A stretch of 64,000 nt of DNA from an uncultured Clostridia bacterium (GTDB lineage: Bacteria > Bacillota > Clostridia > Christensenellales > CAG-314), in contig CAKQEP010000002.1 in NCBI GenBank assembly GCA_934230325.1, positions 93,584 through 157,583 of the forward strand. Direction: 5' to 3'. The number at the start of each line of letters is the position of its first letter. Position 1 is the stretch's first letter. Below the pieces are notes generated by a model, which saw only the letters and a list, made by a program, of their open reading frames with translations, searched no databases and was not told the origin of the DNA. The position numbers and the translations under genes were made by a program. Positions 26,364 through 34,462 of the stretch are shown here, in pieces.

Positions 26364-26459
26364 ATGAATAAAACGAAAAATCAAGAACGAGGCGAAGATG
26401 CGGGTTCGCACTCTGCTGACTTGCTTGTTTTATGCTTGCCGCCGGTTGCGATAGTTTAG
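26364..26459 (+). CDS. Possible 31-residue small protein
   Basis: A short frame opens with ATG eleven bases after AGGAGG and encodes MNKTKNQERGEDAGSHSA, then a hydrophobic tail DLLVLCLPPVAIV. An earlier ATG (26356), closer to the ribosome site, stops after three codons. No promoter is visible, and the frame sits between two converging hairpins on the strand opposite clpB. It may be a genuine small membrane-active peptide or chance. A hairpin (TTGCCGCC / GGCGGCAA) covers its end. Confidence 0.25.
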   Translation: MNKTKNQERGEDAGSHSADLLVLCLPPVAIV

Positions 26460-26500
26460 GGCGGCGGCAAATAGATTTAGCGATTTTTTGTTTGTACGTT

Positions 26501-29098
26501 TTATGCTACGGTTTTGCTCGTAAGCGTAAGGTCGCCGTCTTTGACGTCCACCGTCACTACGCTGTCGGGCAAAATTTTGTTGCCTACGATGTCCTTTGCG
26601 AGCAAAGTTTCTATCGTGTGTTGAACGTATCTCTTTAACGGGCGCGCGCCGTATACGGGGTCAAAGCCGTTGTCTGCGACGTATTGTTTTGCTGCGTCGG
26701 TCATTTTGAGAGTGAGGCTTTGCTGTTCCAAACGTTTGTTGAGCGACGCTACTATCAAGTCTATTATATTGTAAATGTTGTCTTTTGTCAACGGTTTGAA
26801 AAATACGATTTCGTCAAGGCGGTTTAAAAACTCGGGGCGGAACTGCGATTTGAGTAATGCGCCGACCTGTTGTTTTGCCTCGTCGGAAATGTCCCCTTTA
26901 TCGTTTATGCTGTCGAGAATCACGGTGCTGCCGAGATTTGACGTAAGAATGATTACGGTGTTTTTAAAGTCCACCGTGCGACCTTGACCGTCGGTAATTC
27001 TGCCGTCGTCAAGCACTTGCAACAAAACGTTGAAAACGTCGGGGTGAGCTTTTTCTATTTCGTCAAAAAGAACGACGCTGTACGGTTTGCGGCGGACTGC
27101 TTCTGTGAGTTGACCGCCTTCGTCATAGCCGACGTATCCCGGAGGCGCGCCGATAAGTCTGGATACGGAAAACTTTTCCATATACTCGCTCATATCTATA
27201 CGTATGAGATTCTTTTCGTCGTCAAAAAGGGTTGCGGCAAGAGTTTTTGCAAGTTCCGTCTTGCCGACGCCGGTCGGACCTAAAAACATAAAACTGCCTA
27301 TAGGCTTGTCGGGATCGCTTATCCCTGCGCGGCTACGAAGTATCGCTTCCGAAACTTTTGATACGGCTTCGTTTTGCCCGATAACGCGTTTGTGCAAAAT
27401 CTCGTCCATATGAAGAAGTTTTTCTCGCTCGCCTTCCATCAGTTTGCTCACGGGAATCCCCGTCCATCTGTTGATTATCTTGGCAATTTCTTCCTCCGTC
27501 ACTCTGTCGTGCAAAAGATTGTCGTCTGCGCCGGATACGGATTTCTCTGCCGCTTCCAACTGCTTGAGTAGGTCGGGACGTTTGCCGTATTTGAGTTCCG
27601 CCGCCTTGTCAAGGTTGTACTCGCGCTCGGCTTTGTCTATTTCGGCGTTGACCGACTCTATCTGCTCCCTGAGTTTTTGTACTTTGGATATGTTTTGCTT
27701 TTCGTTGAGCCATTGAGTTTTCATCACGTTGTATTTGTCACGTAACTGCGCCAACTCCTTTTGCGTTTCTGCAAGATGCGCTATCGATAAGTTGTCGGTT
27801 TCTTTTTTGAGAGCCGCTTCCTCTATCTCCAACTGCATTATTTTTCTGCCGATGTCGTCCATCTCCGACGGCATGCTCTCCATTTCGGTTTTGATGAGCG
27901 CGCACGCCTCGTCTACAAGGTCGATGGCTTTGTCAGGCAAAAATCTGTCGCTGATGTACCTGTTGGATAACGTTGCAGCGGCTATAAGCGCGCTGTCGGT
28001 GATTTTTACGCCGTGAAATACTTCATAACGCTCTTTGATGCCACGCAAAATACTGATTGTGTCCTCAACGGTCGGTTCGTCCACGTGAACGGGCTGGAAT
28101 CTACGCTCAAGCGCAGGGTCTTTTTCTATGTACTCCCTGTACTCGTCCAACGTCGTCGCGCCTATGCAATGCAACTCGCCTCGCGCAAGCATCGGCTTGA
28201 GAATGTTGCCCGCGTCCATCGCGCCGTCGGTCTTGCCCGCGCCTACGATAAGATGAAGTTCGTCAATAAAAAGTATGATTTTGCCTTCGCTCTTTTTGAC
28301 TTCGGACAATACCGCCTTTAAACGCTCCTCAAACTCGCCGCGATACTTCGCCCCCGCTACGAGAGAACCCATATCCAAACTGAATATTACTCGGTCCTTA
28401 AGCCCCGCCGGTACGTCGCCTTTGCTTATCCTTTGCGCTAAACCTTCCGCTATCGCCGTCTTGCCAACTCCCGCCTCTCCGATAAGAACAGGATTGTTTT
28501 TGGTCTTTCTGCTCAATATCATTATGACGTTGCGAATTTCGTTTTCTCTGCCGATGACGGGATCGAGTTTTTGGTGGCGAGCAAGGTCTACAAGGTCCGT
28601 GCCGTACTTTTTGAGTACGTCGTACGTGCCTTCCGGATTGTCGTTGGTCACCCTTACGTTGCCCCTCACCGACGCAAGCGTCTTTAAAAACGATTCCTTA
28701 GTGACGCCGTAATCGGCAAATATCTTTTTGATTTGCGTGTTGGGAACGGTCAAAAGCCCCAAAAATAAATGCTCTACCGAAACGTACTCGTCTTGCATCT
28801 GCTTTGCGATTTTTTCCGCCTCCGTCAACGCATTGTTGAGTTCGTTGCTGACGTACGCGCCGCCGTTGCCGCCGGACATACGCGGCATCTTGTCAACGGA
28901 ATTCTTTACCCTTGCGATAAGAGTGTCGACGTTGACGTTCATTTGACGTAACAACTGCTTGATAAAACTTTCGTTGTCGGACAGTAACGCATACAAAATA
29001 TGCTCCTCGTCAAGCGTCGAGTTGCCGTTTTGCCGCGCAAGATTTTGCGCGTCGTTTATCGTTTGTATTGTTTTTTGTGTTAAATTTTGTGTATTCAT
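26501..29098 (-). CDS. clpB: ATP-dependent disaggregase ClpB
   Basis: This 865-residue Hsp100 chaperone dissolves protein aggregates together with the DnaK system. It has an N-terminal double-repeat domain, a first AAA+ module with Walker A GEAGVGKTAIAEGLA and VIFSLDMGSLVAGAKYRGEF, the long coiled-coil middle domain (about 400-520), and a second AAA+ module with GPTGVGKTELAKTLA. Segment SRLIGAPPGYVGYDEGG is the pore-loop region. Length and order match ClpB rather than ClpC. The start has GGTGAGGG upstream. No CIRCE element or CtsR heptads are visible. A ribbon-helix-helix gene lies 103 bases upstream on the same strand. Confidence 0.97.
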   Translation of the reverse strand: MNTQNLTQKTIQTINDAQNLARQNGNSTLDEEHILYALLSDNESFIKQLLRQMNVNVDTLIARVKNSVDKMPRMSGGNGGAYVSNELNNALTEAEKIAKQMQDEYVSVEHLFLGLLTVPNTQIKKIFADYGVTKESFLKTLASVRGNVRVTNDNPEGTYDVLKKYGTDLVDLARHQKLDPVIGRENEIRNVIMILSRKTKNNPVLIGEAGVGKTAIAEGLAQRISKGDVPAGLKDRVIFSLDMGSLVAGAKYRGEFEERLKAVLSEVKKSEGKIILFIDELHLIVGAGKTDGAMDAGNILKPMLARGELHCIGATTLDEYREYIEKDPALERRFQPVHVDEPTVEDTISILRGIKERYEVFHGVKITDSALIAAATLSNRYISDRFLPDKAIDLVDEACALIKTEMESMPSEMDDIGRKIMQLEIEEAALKKETDNLSIAHLAETQKELAQLRDKYNVMKTQWLNEKQNISKVQKLREQIESVNAEIDKAEREYNLDKAAELKYGKRPDLLKQLEAAEKSVSGADDNLLHDRVTEEEIAKIINRWTGIPVSKLMEGEREKLLHMDEILHKRVIGQNEAVSKVSEAILRSRAGISDPDKPIGSFMFLGPTGVGKTELAKTLAATLFDDEKNLIRIDMSEYMEKFSVSRLIGAPPGYVGYDEGGQLTEAVRRKPYSVVLFDEIEKAHPDVFNVLLQVLDDGRITDGQGRTVDFKNTVIILTSNLGSTVILDSINDKGDISDEAKQQVGALLKSQFRPEFLNRLDEIVFFKPLTKDNIYNIIDLIVASLNKRLEQQSLTLKMTDAAKQYVADNGFDPVYGARPLKRYVQHTIETLLAKDIVGNKILPDSVVTVDVKDGDLTLTSKTVA

Positions 29099-29201
29099 AC
29101 CCTCACCTGCCTTTGTCTGTATTTTGTTTTTGTTTTGTTGTTTGTTGTCGATGTTTTTTTGTTTTTTTGTCGGTCTTTCGGCTAATCTAACGCCGCAAAA
29201 A

Positions 29202-29852
29202 TCAACTCAAAACGATTTTTTGCGATTTTAACGTGTTTACGTACAATGCTTCTAACTGCGGAAAAACGTTGTCGGCTTGGTCTAAATTTGCAAAATATAA
29301 GTTTAGCAACCGATTGAATACGTTGACGTAATCCGCTATCGCTTCACCGACGGCGCGATTATCAAAACTTTCCGCATTTTTAAGACGAAGTTTGCGAAAA
29401 TATTTTTCGCCTTCTATCTCGCACTCCACGTCGCCGACGTATTTCTGCTCCAAACTGAAAAACAGCCAGTAAAACTTGTTTACTTCCCGCAATACCTGCG
29501 CGTTTGTGCTGCGTAAAGATACTTTGAGTTCTCCAAGATGCTTTTTGTGGTTTTTGTACAACTCAACCGCAAACTTTACCGTCGGATTGTACCTGAATGT
29601 AATCGCGCCGCACACCGTCGCAAATCCCGACGATTGCTGCGGCAAAAACCGCAACGACTGACTGCGCTCCACCAACGCCTGCATATGACTGAATATGTCG
29701 GAAGAACGTCTTTGCGGCGTTTCCAACTCGAGATACTCGGCAATGATTTCGTTAACCATATTGCTGCGGGACACGCCCTTTTTGTAAGCGACTCTGTCCA
29801 ACTCTGCTATCAAATTGTCGTCCAGCACAAGGCTGTAAACCGTTTTAGCCAT
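29202..29852 (-). CDS. Ribbon-helix-helix protein with unassigned C-terminal domain
   Basis: This is a 216-residue protein. Residues about 5-45 (VYSLVLDDNLIAELDRVA, KGVSRSNMVNEIIAEYLE) form a typical CopG/MetJ ribbon-helix-helix DNA-binding domain. The remaining 170 residues are helical and basic and I do not recognise them; they could bind a ligand or a partner. The gene has an AGAGG ribosome site and a consensus promoter overlapping a 15-base palindrome. Its position just ahead of clpB without a visible separate promoter suggests a joint transcript and a possible regulator of clpB. That role is inference. Confidence 0.7.
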   Translation of the reverse strand: MAKTVYSLVLDDNLIAELDRVAYKKGVSRSNMVNEIIAEYLELETPQRRSSDIFSHMQALVERSQSLRFLPQQSSGFATVCGAITFRYNPTVKFAVELYKNHKKHLGELKVSLRSTNAQVLREVNKFYWLFFSLEQKYVGDVECEIEGEKYFRKLRLKNAESFDNRAVGEAIADYVNVFNRLLNLYFANLDQADNVFPQLEALYVNTLKSQKIVLS

Positions 29853-29877
29853 ATTTTTGCCTCTTTTGTTTCTTTTT

Positions 29878-29914
29878 TATAATGGTATTATACTACTATT
29901 TTTAATTTTGTCAA
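29878..29914 (-). promoter_or_regulatory. Promoter with overlapping palindromic operator (ribbon-helix-helix/clpB)
   Basis: On the minus strand TTGACA (29909-29914), a 16-base spacer and TATAAT (29887-29892). The -10 forms half of a perfect palindrome TATAATACCATTATA (29878-29892). Ribbon-helix-helix repressors commonly bind such short inverted repeats over their own promoter, so autoregulation is likely. Confidence 0.7.
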
Positions 29915-30060
29915 GCGAATTATATAATTTTGTTTGCAAATTATTAAATTTTATTTGATTTTATTTAATCGAAACAAACAAATTATTTTTTAAGAACAAA
30001 AATAGCAACCCTACACTTTGCAACTTGTTGTATGCTTTTAATTTTTTGTGTTTTTTACGG

Positions 30061-30089
30061 TTGCTAAAAGCGGGCAAAACGGTTATAAT
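30061..30089 (+). promoter_or_regulatory. Leaderless-type promoter of the GDSL hydrolase gene
   Basis: TTGCTA (30061-30066), 17-base spacer, TATAAT (30084-30089), then six bases (CTCGGT) and the ATG at 30096. Transcription would start at or next to the A of the start codon. There is no Shine-Dalgarno. Confidence 0.75.
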
Positions 30090-30095
30090 CTCGGT

Positions 30096-30809
30096 ATGAG
30101 CATTCAGAATTACAACATAACGGTTTTCGGTGATTCGGTGAGCAAAGGCGTCACGACGGACGATGGTCTTGCTACCGTCAAAACCAACGCAATCAACTGC
30201 GTGGAACAACATTTTGGCGTTACCATAACCAACAAAAGCGTTTTTGGTATGACTTTAAAAAAGTTTGTGGACAAACAAACCTTTAAAAAATTTGTGGACG
30301 GCGCGGATAAATCCGCAAACAATCTCGTCGCTCTCGCTATCGGCGGAAACGACGCAGACTTTGACTGGAGAGCCGTCAACGAAAATCCGACGGGGTTTCA
30401 CCTGCAAAATACGCCGCTAAAACAGTTTGGCGAACTTTTGACCGATACGGTAAATCTTTTTAAGCAAAACGGCGTGAGAGTGGTGCTGACTACCTTGCCG
30501 CCGATAAATCCTTACCGCTATATCGACAACAGAATCGTGGGGCTTGCGACAAAGGAAAACGTTATGACCTTTTTGAAGGGCGACGTGCTTAATATGTACC
30601 GCGACCACGAAATGTATTCCGACGAAATTATGCGCGTTGCGCTCGTTACCGATACGCCGCTCATCGATTTGCGGAGAGAACTTCTGCCGATAAAGGATTA
30701 CAACGATTATTTGTGCCACGACGGCATACACCCCAACCAAAAAGGTCAACTTGCAATAGGCAAAGTAATAATCGATATTATCCAACAAAACAAAATTTTG
30801 AATTACTAA
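30096..30809 (+). CDS. SGNH/GDSL family hydrolase
   Basis: This 237-residue protein has all blocks of the SGNH hydrolase fold: ITVFGDSVSKG with the nucleophile Ser, AIGGNDADFDW with the Gly-Asn oxyanion pair, and CHDGIHPNQKGQ with the catalytic Asp-x-x-His. There is no signal peptide, so a cytosolic esterase or lipase-like activity on an unknown ester is likely. The start is the ATG at 30096; the longer frame from 30048 contains the promoter. A GNAT gene with the same promoter geometry follows. Confidence 0.88.
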   Translation: MSIQNYNITVFGDSVSKGVTTDDGLATVKTNAINCVEQHFGVTITNKSVFGMTLKKFVDKQTFKKFVDGADKSANNLVALAIGGNDADFDWRAVNENPTGFHLQNTPLKQFGELLTDTVNLFKQNGVRVVLTTLPPINPYRYIDNRIVGLATKENVMTFLKGDVLNMYRDHEMYSDEIMRVALVTDTPLIDLRRELLPIKDYNDYLCHDGIHPNQKGQLAIGKVIIDIIQQNKILNY

Positions 30810-30860
30810 CGCAACAAGACAATAAAGCCCACTTAAAAACGCGTAGACCTTTAAAAAAAC

Positions 30861-30889
30861 TTGAAAAAACCAAAAATCGGTGCTATAAT
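30861..30889 (+). promoter_or_regulatory. Leaderless-type promoter of the GNAT gene
   Basis: TTGAAA (30861-30866), 17-base spacer, TATAAT (30884-30889), six bases (GCGAAT), then the ATG at 30896. Geometry is identical to that of the preceding GDSL gene, and again no ribosome site is present. Confidence 0.75.
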
Positions 30890-30895
30890 GCGAAT

Positions 30896-31630
30896 ATGGA
30901 AAAAATAAGCCAAAAAAAAGCACAAGAATACATATCCCGTATCGGCGTGACGGGAATAAATCTCGACGGGTATTTGTACGCAAATCCTAATACGTCAGAG
31001 TGTTTTAGCGACAAAAACACGTCGGGTTTGCTTATCCGCGACGGCAATCACTGTCAACTTCACTCGCAAAACAAGGAGTTTTTGAAAGAGGCGTACGACT
31101 TTGTTTCCTTCGGAACAATGCTCGGTTGCGTAGAACACGGCGCGGCAAAATTTTTGAGAGATTGTTGCGGGGCGCAGTACGACGAGTATTGCCACATTTT
31201 GTCCTATACAAAACCCACCGCTCCTTCCTTTGAAAAACCGCAAAACCTTACCCTTAAAGCCATCGACCTGAAAGACCTCGATATTATCGACGGATACTAC
31301 ACTTATCGCGGTCCAGAAAGCAAGGCAAGGCTTTTTAAAGAAATCACTTCTCGTCCGAGTAGCGCGTTGTACGACGGTGACAAAATAATAGCGTGGAATC
31401 TGTTGCACTCCGATATGTCTATGGGAGTAATGTTTGTGCCGCCGGAACATAGGGGCAAAGGGTACGCTTACGTCGTTGCCGCCGACCTTATCTCAAAGGT
31501 GCTCGCTATGGGCAAAACGCCTTACATTCAGGTAGTAAACGGCAACACTGCAAGTCTTTCGCTTGCGGCAAAGTTGGGGTTTGAAAAGATTTTTGAGGCG
31601 TGTTGGCTTCATAAAGAACAAACGGTATAA
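30896..31630 (+). CDS. GNAT family N-acetyltransferase
   Basis: This 244-residue protein has a GCN5-type acetyltransferase domain in its second half. Motif A reads GVMFVPPEHRGKGYAYVVAA, where the HRGKGYA loop binds acetyl-CoA, followed by the VVNGNTASLSLAAKLGFEKI motif B region. The N-terminal 120 residues are poorly conserved and contain several cysteines. The substrate is unknown. A longer frame exists from 30713, but it overlaps the GDSL gene and includes the promoter, so the ATG at 30896 is the start. Confidence 0.85.
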   Translation: MEKISQKKAQEYISRIGVTGINLDGYLYANPNTSECFSDKNTSGLLIRDGNHCQLHSQNKEFLKEAYDFVSFGTMLGCVEHGAAKFLRDCCGAQYDEYCHILSYTKPTAPSFEKPQNLTLKAIDLKDLDIIDGYYTYRGPESKARLFKEITSRPSSALYDGDKIIAWNLLHSDMSMGVMFVPPEHRGKGYAYVVAADLISKVLAMGKTPYIQVVNGNTASLSLAAKLGFEKIFEACWLHKEQTV

Positions 31631-31663
31631 CAAAATCGCGACAAAAACAATTTTATTAGTCAC

Positions 31664-31694
31664 AAACTCCGCTTGATATTGCGGAGTTTTTTGT
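31664..31694 (+). terminator. Terminator after the GNAT gene
   Basis: A 9-base stem (AAACTCCGC / GCGGAGTTT) with an 8-base loop, followed by T residues, 33 bases after the stop codon. Confidence 0.85.
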
Positions 31695-31699
31695 ATGCA

Positions 31700-31736
31700 A
31701 AAAAACAGACGAGCCTTTAAATTCGTCTGTTTTTTA
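31700..31736 (-). terminator. Terminator of the branched-chain oxidation operon
   Basis: A 12-base stem (AAAAACAGACGA / TCGTCTGTTTTT). On the minus strand it ends in a T run and lies 31 bases after the CoA-transferase stop. It may also serve the plus strand. Confidence 0.85.
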
Positions 31737-31766
31737 TCGTTTTGCGATTTAGTTTTTTAATATCGG

Positions 31767-33092
31767 TTATCTTATAAGTCCGAGTTTTTTGGCTTCTACC
31801 GTGAGCCATTCGCGATATTTGGGGTGTGCGATGGATATGATTGCGTGCGCTCTCTCCTCTATCGTCAATCCTCTAAGGTTTACGACGCCGTACTCGGTGA
31901 CGAGATACATCATATCGTTGCGGCAAAGGGAAACTGCCGCGCCCGCTTTGAGTTGCGGAACGATTTTAGAAATTTCGTGTCTTTCGCCCGTTGCGGGGTC
32001 CTTGACGTTTGCGGTGGAGTACAACGCAAGAAAACTCTTGCCGCCCTTGCTCATTTGCGCGCCCATCGTGGTGTCGGTTTGTCCGCCCGTACCGCTAAAC
32101 TGTCTGCTTCCGATAGATTCGCTGCACGCTTGTCCCGTCAAATCGACTTCTAAAGTAGTGTTTATGCTGACTTGGTTGTCGTTTTGACCTATCGTGTACG
32201 GATCGTTGCATTTTTCGCAACTCATAACGTATACGTCGGGGTTGTTGTTGACAAAATCATAAGTTTTGTTAGTGCCGAGCACGATGCTGGTAACGATTTT
32301 TCCTTTCAAAAACTGTTTTTTGCTACCGTTAACGATGCCTCTTTGCGCCAAATCCACTATGCCGTCGCCCAACAATTCCGTGTGAATACCCAAATCTTTT
32401 TTGCCTGCCAAAAATCCCGTTACGCTGTTGGGTATGCCGCCGATGCCTATTTGCAAGCAATCGCCGTCGTTGATGTATTGCGCTATGTATCCGCCTATGA
32501 TACTGTCTTTTTCCGTCACGGGAACGGGCGGATCTTGCGGCAAATCAAACTCGACGGGAACGAGATAGTCTACGTCGTCTACGCTGATAAGGTTGTCGCC
32601 GTATGCAAAAGGCATATTTTTGTTGATTTCCATAACGACGGTTTTGCCTGCCGCTTTCGCTTCTCTCAAAACCGAAGTCGTGTAAATGTTTGACATACTC
32701 ACCGACATCATTCCGTCTGCGTTGGGCAAGGAACAACTGCTGATAAATATATCGGGAACGCCTTGCGCGCACATAGTGCGGCAAGTATGCCTCAAGTGGG
32801 TAGGCGCAAAACTCACGTCGATAAGTTTTGACGCTTCTCTCGTCGGCTTGGACATAAACAAGCATTTTATTTTAAAACTGTCCGCATATTTTGCGTCTTC
32901 CATAAAGGGGTAACTGCGCATTTGCAAACAAGTCCAAATTTCTACGTTTTTTACTCTGTCGGCAATGGTGTGAAGTTGACTCATAAAGCCTTGCGGTTCG
33001 ACAGAAGCGTCACCGACGCCGATTTTGTCGTTGCTTTTTACCAAAGCAAGAATATCCTGTACGGACGCGATTTTGTTTTGATAATCTTTCAT
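31767..33092 (-). CDS. Acetyl-CoA hydrolase/transferase family CoA-transferase
   Basis: This 441-residue protein belongs to the family of butyryl-CoA:acetate and 4-hydroxybutyrate CoA-transferases. It shows GIGGIPNSVTGFLAGKKDLG followed by HTELLGDGIVDL, which holds the catalytic glutamate, and a C-terminal domain with SGTGGQTDTTMGAQ and KGGKSFLALYS. The start has AAGGA nine bases upstream. As last gene of the IlvE-VOR operon, it probably exchanges CoA between branched acyl-CoA and acetate. Specificity is inferred from context only. Confidence 0.88.
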   Translation of the reverse strand: MKDYQNKIASVQDILALVKSNDKIGVGDASVEPQGFMSQLHTIADRVKNVEIWTCLQMRSYPFMEDAKYADSFKIKCLFMSKPTREASKLIDVSFAPTHLRHTCRTMCAQGVPDIFISSCSLPNADGMMSVSMSNIYTTSVLREAKAAGKTVVMEINKNMPFAYGDNLISVDDVDYLVPVEFDLPQDPPVPVTEKDSIIGGYIAQYINDGDCLQIGIGGIPNSVTGFLAGKKDLGIHTELLGDGIVDLAQRGIVNGSKKQFLKGKIVTSIVLGTNKTYDFVNNNPDVYVMSCEKCNDPYTIGQNDNQVSINTTLEVDLTGQACSESIGSRQFSGTGGQTDTTMGAQMSKGGKSFLALYSTANVKDPATGERHEISKIVPQLKAGAAVSLCRNDMMYLVTEYGVVNLRGLTIEERAHAIISIAHPKYREWLTVEAKKLGLIR

Positions 33093-33169
33093 ATTGATTT
33101 TTCCTTAAAAAAACGTTTTGTCGGCTTTGGCGAGCGTCAGAGCCGACAATAGCGATTTTTGTGTTTTAA

Positions 33170-33697
33170 TTAAAGCGCATAGCCCGCTTCAAAGCATTTT
33201 AATGCCGTTTCCAACACGGCGGGTTTCTTTTCGAAACTGTGTTTTAATACCGCAATAGCCGTTTCGTACGGGGTGATGCCGGTGTGCTTTACGTACGCGC
33301 CAAACATAACGATGTTTGCGTTACGCGCGCTGCCGCACTCTACTGCTATGTCGTTTGCGGGAACGTAAACGGCGTTGATGTCCGTTCTTGCCGCTTTTGC
33401 GTCGATAAGACTGCTGTTGATAAAGAGATAACCGCCTTTTTTGACCGCCGACTCAAACTTTGCAAGGCTGGGTTTGTTCATAACGATAACGACGTCCGCC
33501 GACGTGACGATGGGGCTACCGATTTGTCTGTCGCTGACAACGACGGAACAACTTGCAGTGCCGCCGCGCATTTCAGGACCGTAAGAAGGCATCCACGTGA
33601 CTTCCTTATCGTCGTGCATACCGCCGTAAACGACGTATTTGCCGATGGTCAAAACGCCTTGTCCGCCAAAACCGGACATAACAATTCTTTTTTCCAT
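33170..33697 (-). CDS. 2-oxoacid:ferredoxin oxidoreductase gamma subunit (VorC-like)
   Basis: This 175-residue subunit opens with IVMSGFGGQGVLTIGKYV and contains PSYGPEMRGGTASCSVVVSD, both diagnostic of the gamma subunit of pyruvate/2-oxoacid:ferredoxin oxidoreductases. It overlaps the beta-subunit gene by one base and has GAGGAGG upstream. It belongs to the four-subunit enzyme encoded by the four neighbouring genes. Confidence 0.93.
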   Translation of the reverse strand: MEKRIVMSGFGGQGVLTIGKYVVYGGMHDDKEVTWMPSYGPEMRGGTASCSVVVSDRQIGSPIVTSADVVIVMNKPSLAKFESAVKKGGYLFINSSLIDAKAARTDINAVYVPANDIAVECGSARNANIVMFGAYVKHTGITPYETAIAVLKHSFEKKPAVLETALKCFEAGYAL

Positions 33698-34461
33698 TAT
33701 TTTGCCTCCTCAATATCTTTAAACACGCCGAGAGGATATTTTTTGGTCATTTCCGTCTTGACAAAGTTGAGAGCGTCGACGGGAGTCATGTGCCAGTTTG
33801 TCGGGCAACCGGAAAGCAACTCGACAAAGGTGAACCCTTTTTTAGCCATTTGATATTCAAACGCCTTTTTGATTGCTTTTTTGGCTTTCATGACGCTTGC
33901 GGGATCGGTAAGCATAACGCGCTCGATATAAGCGGGACCGTCGAGAGTGGCAAGAAGTTCACTGACGTGAATGGGGTTGCCGTTTATGACTTCGCCCGCT
34001 TCGCTACGGGGTTGTCTGCCGTAAATGCAGGTGGTGGCTTTTTGTCCTTCCAAAGTGGTGGGGGCCATCTGACCGCCCGTCATACCGTAAATTGCGTTGT
34101 TGATGAAGATAACGGTAATGTTTTCTCCCCTTGCTGCGGCGTGAACGATTTCTCCCATGCCGATAGAAGCAAGGTCGCCGTCGCCTTGATAAGAAAATAC
34201 CGCCGTATTTTTGCGAACGCGCTTGATTGCGCTTGCAACTGCGGGGGCGCGACCGTGAGCCGCTTCCTGCATGTCGCAGTTGAAGTAGTTGTAAGCAAAG
34301 ACGGCGCAACCGACGGGCGCAACGCCTACGATATTGTCAACCAAACCGAGTTCTTCCGCCGTTTCTGCAATAAGTTTGTGTACTATGCCATGAGTGCAAC
34401 CAGGACAATAATGCAACGGGTGATCCGTCAACATTGCGGATTTTTTGTATACTACAGCCAT
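33697..34461 (-). CDS. 2-oxoacid:ferredoxin oxidoreductase beta subunit (thiamine diphosphate)
   Basis: This 254-residue subunit binds thiamine diphosphate and an iron-sulfur cluster. Visible are HYCPGCTHGIVHKLIAE and the ThDP motif YQGDGDLASIGMGEI ending in VIFINNAIYGMTGGQ. The short length and CPGC motif fit KorB/VorA-type beta subunits. It starts one base after the alpha-subunit stop with GGAGG upstream. The likely reaction is oxidative decarboxylation of branched 2-oxoacids to acyl-CoA. Confidence 0.93.
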   Translation of the reverse strand: MAVVYKKSAMLTDHPLHYCPGCTHGIVHKLIAETAEELGLVDNIVGVAPVGCAVFAYNYFNCDMQEAAHGRAPAVASAIKRVRKNTAVFSYQGDGDLASIGMGEIVHAAARGENITVIFINNAIYGMTGGQMAPTTLEGQKATTCIYGRQPRSEAGEVINGNPIHVSELLATLDGPAYIERVMLTDPASVMKAKKAIKKAFEYQMAKKGFTFVELLSGCPTNWHMTPVDALNFVKTEMTKKYPLGVFKDIEEAK

Positions 34462-34462
34462 A

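Noticed and set aside
29099..29201. CIRCE or CtsR site ahead of clpB
   Set aside because: Neither the CIRCE inverted repeat nor GGTCAAA heptads occur in the interval; it is AC- and T-rich and unstructured.
30713..30895. 61-residue N-terminal extension of the GNAT protein
   Set aside because: It overlaps the GDSL gene in another frame and contains the promoter of the GNAT gene.
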